A stretch of 16,165 bases of DNA, from the NCBI GenBank assembly GCA_030690245.1, contig JAUYGW010000316.1, positions 1-16,165 of the forward strand, given 5' to 3'. The notes under the pieces were generated by a model that was given only the letters and a program-made list of their open reading frames with translations, did not search any database and was not told the DNA's origin. This DNA comes from Gallionella sp. (GTDB lineage Bacteria > Pseudomonadota > Gammaproteobacteria > Burkholderiales > Gallionellaceae). The position numbers and the translations under genes are program-made. This document shows, in pieces, positions 12,931-16,165 of the stretch; position 1 is the first letter of the stretch, and every line of letters begins with the position of its first letter.

Positions 12931-15807
12931 ATGAAAAAACAAAATCTACGATCAAAGCAGCCACATACGGGATCCTCTCCCGCCCGAAACAGCCTGCCGC
13001 GCAATATATTTACCGTAACGGGGATATTGGTTGTCATCATTGCGCTGTTTAATTTCAATCTCCTCAATAACTCATATACGGAGATAAAAACTGTTCAAAA
13101 CGAAATAGCCGGACTGGAATATTCCCATCAAATCGCCCTGACAATAGAACATTTGCAACTGCATCGCGGCTTGACTGCCGGTTATCTGAGCGGAAACCCA
13201 TTTCTCAAGGAAACGATCATTGCCGAAGAGGCGCAGATCGAGGCGCAGATCAAAACTGTCGACGCATTGCCAGCCAAAGCGGGCTTCATGCTGAATTCCG
13301 CCGATAATAATAATTGGACTCTGATCAAAACCGAATGGCAAATGTTGCAGGTGCGATCCGCAGGCCTCTCCGTGAAGGAGAGTTTTGATTTACATAGCGC
13401 CCTGATCGACAAGGCTATCGATCTGTTAGGCGAGATTTCCGATCATTCCGGGTTGACTACCGATCAGGATATCAGCATCAATCATCTGGGCAACCTGACC
13501 ACTTTTGCGATTCCCGATCTAATCGAACACTTGGGCCGGCTACGGGCCGGCGTGATGGCTGTCATGCCCCATGAAAAAATTGCCAATGAGGATAAAGCCA
13601 ACCTGAATAATTTGAAGGCGCATATAACCAAAGCACTGGAACATATTCAGCATAACTTGGCCGCTGTGACGACTTCGAGCCCGGAGCTCGGCGCCATGAT
13701 TGGCAAGTTTTCACCGGAGTTGGGGCAAAATATCAACGACGTATTCGGGCTGACCGATGAGATCGCCTCTCCACTCCACCCTGAAGTCAAAGCAGACCAG
13801 CTTTTTTCAAAATTTTCAGTACCTGTAAAAAATGGCTACGCTCTTCTCAACGTCACCCATGATCTTGTAAAAACTGGCCTGGATTCCAGATTGGAACGGC
13901 AATACAAATGGTTTTACTTGAACCTGTCCTTTTCCATCGCGGGCATCGTTCTTCTGGTTTACCTTGCGCGCTGGGCGAGCAAGTCCATCGCCAACGGGAT
14001 CCGGCGTCTGGAACTGGGCTCAAAAAAATTAAGGCTGGTAAACAACAAGTTGAGCATGACTATCGACGATCTGCAAAAGGCCGGGGAGCAATTGCAATTG
14101 TCCGCCCAGGTGTTTGAAAGTAGCAGGGATGCGATCACCATCACCGATGCGCGGGGCACGATTATCACCGTCAACGAGGCTTTCACTACGATAACCGGCT
14201 ACCCGGCGGCCGAGGTCGTCGGCAGGAATCCCAGAATTCTGCAATCGGGGCGGCATGATGGGGAATTTTACCGGGTCATGTGGGCGTCCATCCAGGAAAA
14301 CGGGTACTGGCAAGGCGAGATATGGAACAAGCGCAAAAACGGGGAGATTTATCCCGAGTGGCTGAAAATAACCGCAGTAAAGAACCCGTCGCAAGACACA
14401 ACTAATTACATAGCCGTCTTCAGCGATATCAGCAGCGATATCAGCGCGGCAGAACGTATCCAGCGCCTTGCATACTACGACACGCTGACCGACCTTCCCA
14501 ATCGCGCCTTGCTGTCGGACCGGCTTGATCTGGCGATAGCGCATGCAAAACGCTCCGGCTACAAGTGCGCGGTTCTGTTTCTGGACATGGACCGCTTCAA
14601 GAACATCAACGATGCGCTCGGCCATTCGATCGGCGATCAGCTGCTGAAATCCGTGGCAACGCGCCTAAAAGAATGCGTGCGCGAAGTGGATACCGTGGCG
14701 CGAATGGGCGGCGATGAATTTGTCGTCGTTTTGGATGGCATGGCGGAATCCGACGACATCCTGACGGTGGCGCAGAAAATATTCCATTCCCTGAGCCAGC
14801 CCTATGAAGTCGAGGGACACAATATCCGCGCCACGCCAAGCATAGGCATCAGCGTTTACCCCGAAGACGGCGCCGACCGCGAATCGCTGATCATGAATGC
14901 AGACTCCGCGATGTACCACACCAAGGAAAACGGCCGGAACGATTTCAAATTTTTTGTCTCGGACATGAAGGCGAAGGTGGCGGAAAAACTGTTTATCGAG
15001 TCGGATCTGCGCAAGGCTCTGGAACACGGCCAATTTGTGCTGCATTACCAGCCGCAGGTGGACATAAGAACCGGCCACATCATCGGCGCCGAGGCGCTCG
15101 TCAGATGGAATCACCCGATGGCAGGACTGGTCTCTCCTGCAAAATTTATCCCCATCGCGGAAGAAAGCGGCTTGATTGTGCCCTTGGGAGAATGGGTTCT
15201 GAACGAGGCATGCCGGCAAAACCTGGCATGGCAGAAGACCGGGCTTCCACCTATCTCAATTGCGGTCAACCTGTCCGCTGCCCAGTTCCGTCAACAGAAC
15301 CTGTGCCAGTTAATCAGCAAAGTGCTCAGCGATACCGGGCTTGATCCGCACTACCTTGAGCTGGAGTTGACCGAAGGACTGGTGATGAGCAACACCGATT
15401 CCGCAATTGAAACGCTCAATTGCTTCAAGGAGATGGGAGTGCATATATCCATTGACGATTTTGGCACCGGATATTCCAGCCTGAGTTACTTAAAGCTTTT
15501 CCCGATCGATTACCTGAAAATCGACCAGTCATTTGTGCGGGACATCACGACCAATCCGGACGATGCGGCCATCACCACCGCCATCATCAATATGGCGCAA
15601 GGACTCAATCTCAAAACCATCGCCGAAGGCGTGGAAACAGCTGACCAACTGGCGTTCCTCAGCCTGCATTCATGCGATGTGGTACAGGGATATTATTTCA
15701 GCAAGCCGGTTCCGGCAACGGAGTTTGCCGATATTCTGCGGATGAGTTATTTGTCCAAGAGCGTTGCCTGGCGGGGCAAACTTGGCGTTCTTGATTTGGC
15801 CCATTGA
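12931..15807 (+). CDS. Membrane-bound c-di-GMP synthase/phosphodiesterase (NIT-like sensor, PAS, GGDEF, EAL)
   Basis: A 958-aa signalling protein that probably makes and/or degrades c-di-GMP. There are transmembrane helices at about 27-49 and 327-349. The periplasmic part between them contains LQLHRGLTAGYLSGN (75-89), resembling the NIT (nitrate/nitrite-sensing) domain; this is a weaker call than the rest. A PAS domain follows at about 391-515 (AITITDARGTIITVNEAF). The GGDEF domain (about 525-685) has an intact GGDEF at 593-597 and an inhibitory RxxD I-site (R584, D587) at the correct spacing. The EAL domain (about 695-940) has E721-A-L, the ELTEG glutamate, DDFGTGYSSL with D842/D843, KIDQSFV and EGVET. 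Both catalytic halves look active. AGGAAG precedes the ATG by seven bases. Confidence 0.93.
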   Translation: MKKQNLRSKQPHTGSSPARNSLPRNIFTVTGILVVIIALFNFNLLNNSYTEIKTVQNEIAGLEYSHQIALTIEHLQLHRGLTAGYLSGNPFLKETIIAEEAQIEAQIKTVDALPAKAGFMLNSADNNNWTLIKTEWQMLQVRSAGLSVKESFDLHSALIDKAIDLLGEISDHSGLTTDQDISINHLGNLTTFAIPDLIEHLGRLRAGVMAVMPHEKIANEDKANLNNLKAHITKALEHIQHNLAAVTTSSPELGAMIGKFSPELGQNINDVFGLTDEIASPLHPEVKADQLFSKFSVPVKNGYALLNVTHDLVKTGLDSRLERQYKWFYLNLSFSIAGIVLLVYLARWASKSIANGIRRLELGSKKLRLVNNKLSMTIDDLQKAGEQLQLSAQVFESSRDAITITDARGTIITVNEAFTTITGYPAAEVVGRNPRILQSGRHDGEFYRVMWASIQENGYWQGEIWNKRKNGEIYPEWLKITAVKNPSQDTTNYIAVFSDISSDISAAERIQRLAYYDTLTDLPNRALLSDRLDLAIAHAKRSGYKCAVLFLDMDRFKNINDALGHSIGDQLLKSVATRLKECVREVDTVARMGGDEFVVVLDGMAESDDILTVAQKIFHSLSQPYEVEGHNIRATPSIGISVYPEDGADRESLIMNADSAMYHTKENGRNDFKFFVSDMKAKVAEKLFIESDLRKALEHGQFVLHYQPQVDIRTGHIIGAEALVRWNHPMAGLVSPAKFIPIAEESGLIVPLGEWVLNEACRQNLAWQKTGLPPISIAVNLSAAQFRQQNLCQLISKVLSDTGLDPHYLELELTEGLVMSNTDSAIETLNCFKEMGVHISIDDFGTGYSSLSYLKLFPIDYLKIDQSFVRDITTNPDDAAITTAIINMAQGLNLKTIAEGVETADQLAFLSLHSCDVVQGYYFSKPVPATEFADILRMSYLSKSVAWRGKLGVLDLAH

Positions 15808-15868
15808 CCTGCCCCAGATAAATTACAGAGCTAAATTACAGGGCGCGATTCAACCTGGGAAAAGCGGC

Positions 15869-15937
15869 TCAGCCACGGATAGCCACAGACAAACACGGAT
15901 TACCAATCAGTGGTAATCCGTGTTTATCCGTGGCTGA
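15869..15937. repeat. Long interrupted palindrome between convergent genes
   Basis: The outer arms TCAGCCACGGAT (15869-15880) and ATCCGTGGCTGA (15926-15937) are exact complements. The inner arms AAACACGGATTACCA (15891-15905) and TGGTAATCCGTGTTT (15911-15925) are also exact complements, with a five-base loop. Ten extra bases (15881-15890, AGCCACAGAC) on the left arm are unpaired. There is no T-run. It may act as a two-way transcription barrier, or be a dispersed repeat; CACGGATAAACACGGAT-type sequences are familiar to me from other bacteria. Confidence 0.85.
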
Positions 15938-15981
15938 TCGCCGGTTTTAAGTTCAATGCGCTTTACCTGCGCAATCCTGGC

Positions 15982-16165
15982 TCAGACCTTGAAGCGGGCG
16001 ACCGAGTCCTTGAGCTCACCGGACAGTCTGTCGAGCTGGATCGCCGTGTCGCTGCTCGATGCAGCTGCGGCGCTGTTCTCTTCGGCCATCTGGGCGATTT
16101 TCTCGACGTTTGCCGCAACCTGCTGGATGGCGACATCCTGCTCGCGCACCGCATCGGCAATGCTC
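15982..16165 (-). CDS. Methyl-accepting chemotaxis protein, C-terminal end (cut by right edge)
   Basis: Only the last 61 codons are present, read from the minus strand. The sequence IADAVREQDVAIQQVAANVE followed by KIAQMAEENSAAA is the membrane-distal to membrane-proximal return helix of the MCP signalling coiled coil. SDTAIQLDRLSGELKDSVARFKV and a TGA follow, the usual ending of such receptors. The ligand-binding and membrane parts lie outside the window, so the signal sensed is unknown. It converges with the GGDEF/EAL gene, with 174 nt between them that contain the long palindrome. Confidence 0.92.
   Translation of the reverse strand, partial: SIADAVREQDVAIQQVAANVEKIAQMAEENSAAAASSSDTAIQLDRLSGELKDSVARFKV

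Noticed and set aside
12489..13067. 192-codon minus-strand frame across the tpiA/GGDEF-EAL intergenic region
   Set aside because: It overlaps the 5' ends of two well-supported genes, has no recognisable domain and no ribosome site, and looks like a shadow.
15819..15841. TAAATTACAG repeated at 13-nt spacing after the GGDEF/EAL gene
   Set aside because: It is only two short copies in non-coding DNA with no further structure, too little to interpret.
1..16165. CRISPR array, prophage, toxin-antitoxin or other defence system
   Set aside because: I looked for regularly spaced repeats and unassigned gene pairs and found none. All sizeable real genes are housekeeping or signalling genes.

Overview
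The window is bacterial chromosome, most likely from a betaproteobacterium. The order tpiA-secG-tRNA-Leu(GAG)-nuoABCDEFGHIJKL, the gene lengths and the protein sequences all fit that class. The iron-oxidising/ammonia-oxidising side (Nitrosomonadales, e.g. Gallionellaceae) is my guess for the family, made from general similarity only.

Layout. From 12571 leftwards to base 1, one long minus-strand block holds triosephosphate isomerase (tpiA), the Sec translocon subunit secG, a class II tRNA-Leu, and then complex I genes nuoA, B, C, D, E, F, G, H, I, J, K and the first 366 codons of nuoL, which runs off the left edge. nuoM and nuoN would be expected just outside. All the iron-sulfur, FMN/NADH, quinone-site and proton-channel motifs I looked for are intact, so this is a functional-looking 14-subunit NADH:quinone oxidoreductase. 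NuoG lacks the extra N7 cluster motif. To the right, a divergent plus-strand gene (12931-15807) encodes a membrane-bound c-di-GMP enzyme (periplasmic NIT-like sensor, PAS, GGDEF, EAL). At the right edge is the C-terminal end of a convergent minus-strand methyl-accepting chemotaxis protein.

How it works together. The nuo genes are tightly packed, with overlapping stops and starts at A/B, D/E and G/H, and should be made as one transcript. A sigma70-like promoter sits upstream of tpiA (TTGACC-17-TAGGAT) and another upstream of secG (TTGTTT-17-TATAGT). The GGDEF/EAL and chemotaxis genes are signalling functions not obviously tied to complex I.

What stands out is not a new gene system but the density of small repeats in this housekeeping operon. 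There is a 51-bp double-hairpin REP-like element read in frame inside nuoG. Two copies of a palindromic repeat fill the nuoI/nuoJ and nuoJ/nuoK gaps and differ by a compensated stem change. The first 33 nt of nuoD are duplicated 134 bp upstream, creating a 41-codon ORF. Short in-frame tandem duplications lie in nuoC and at the 3' end of nuoG, and there is a strong hairpin between nuoB and nuoC.
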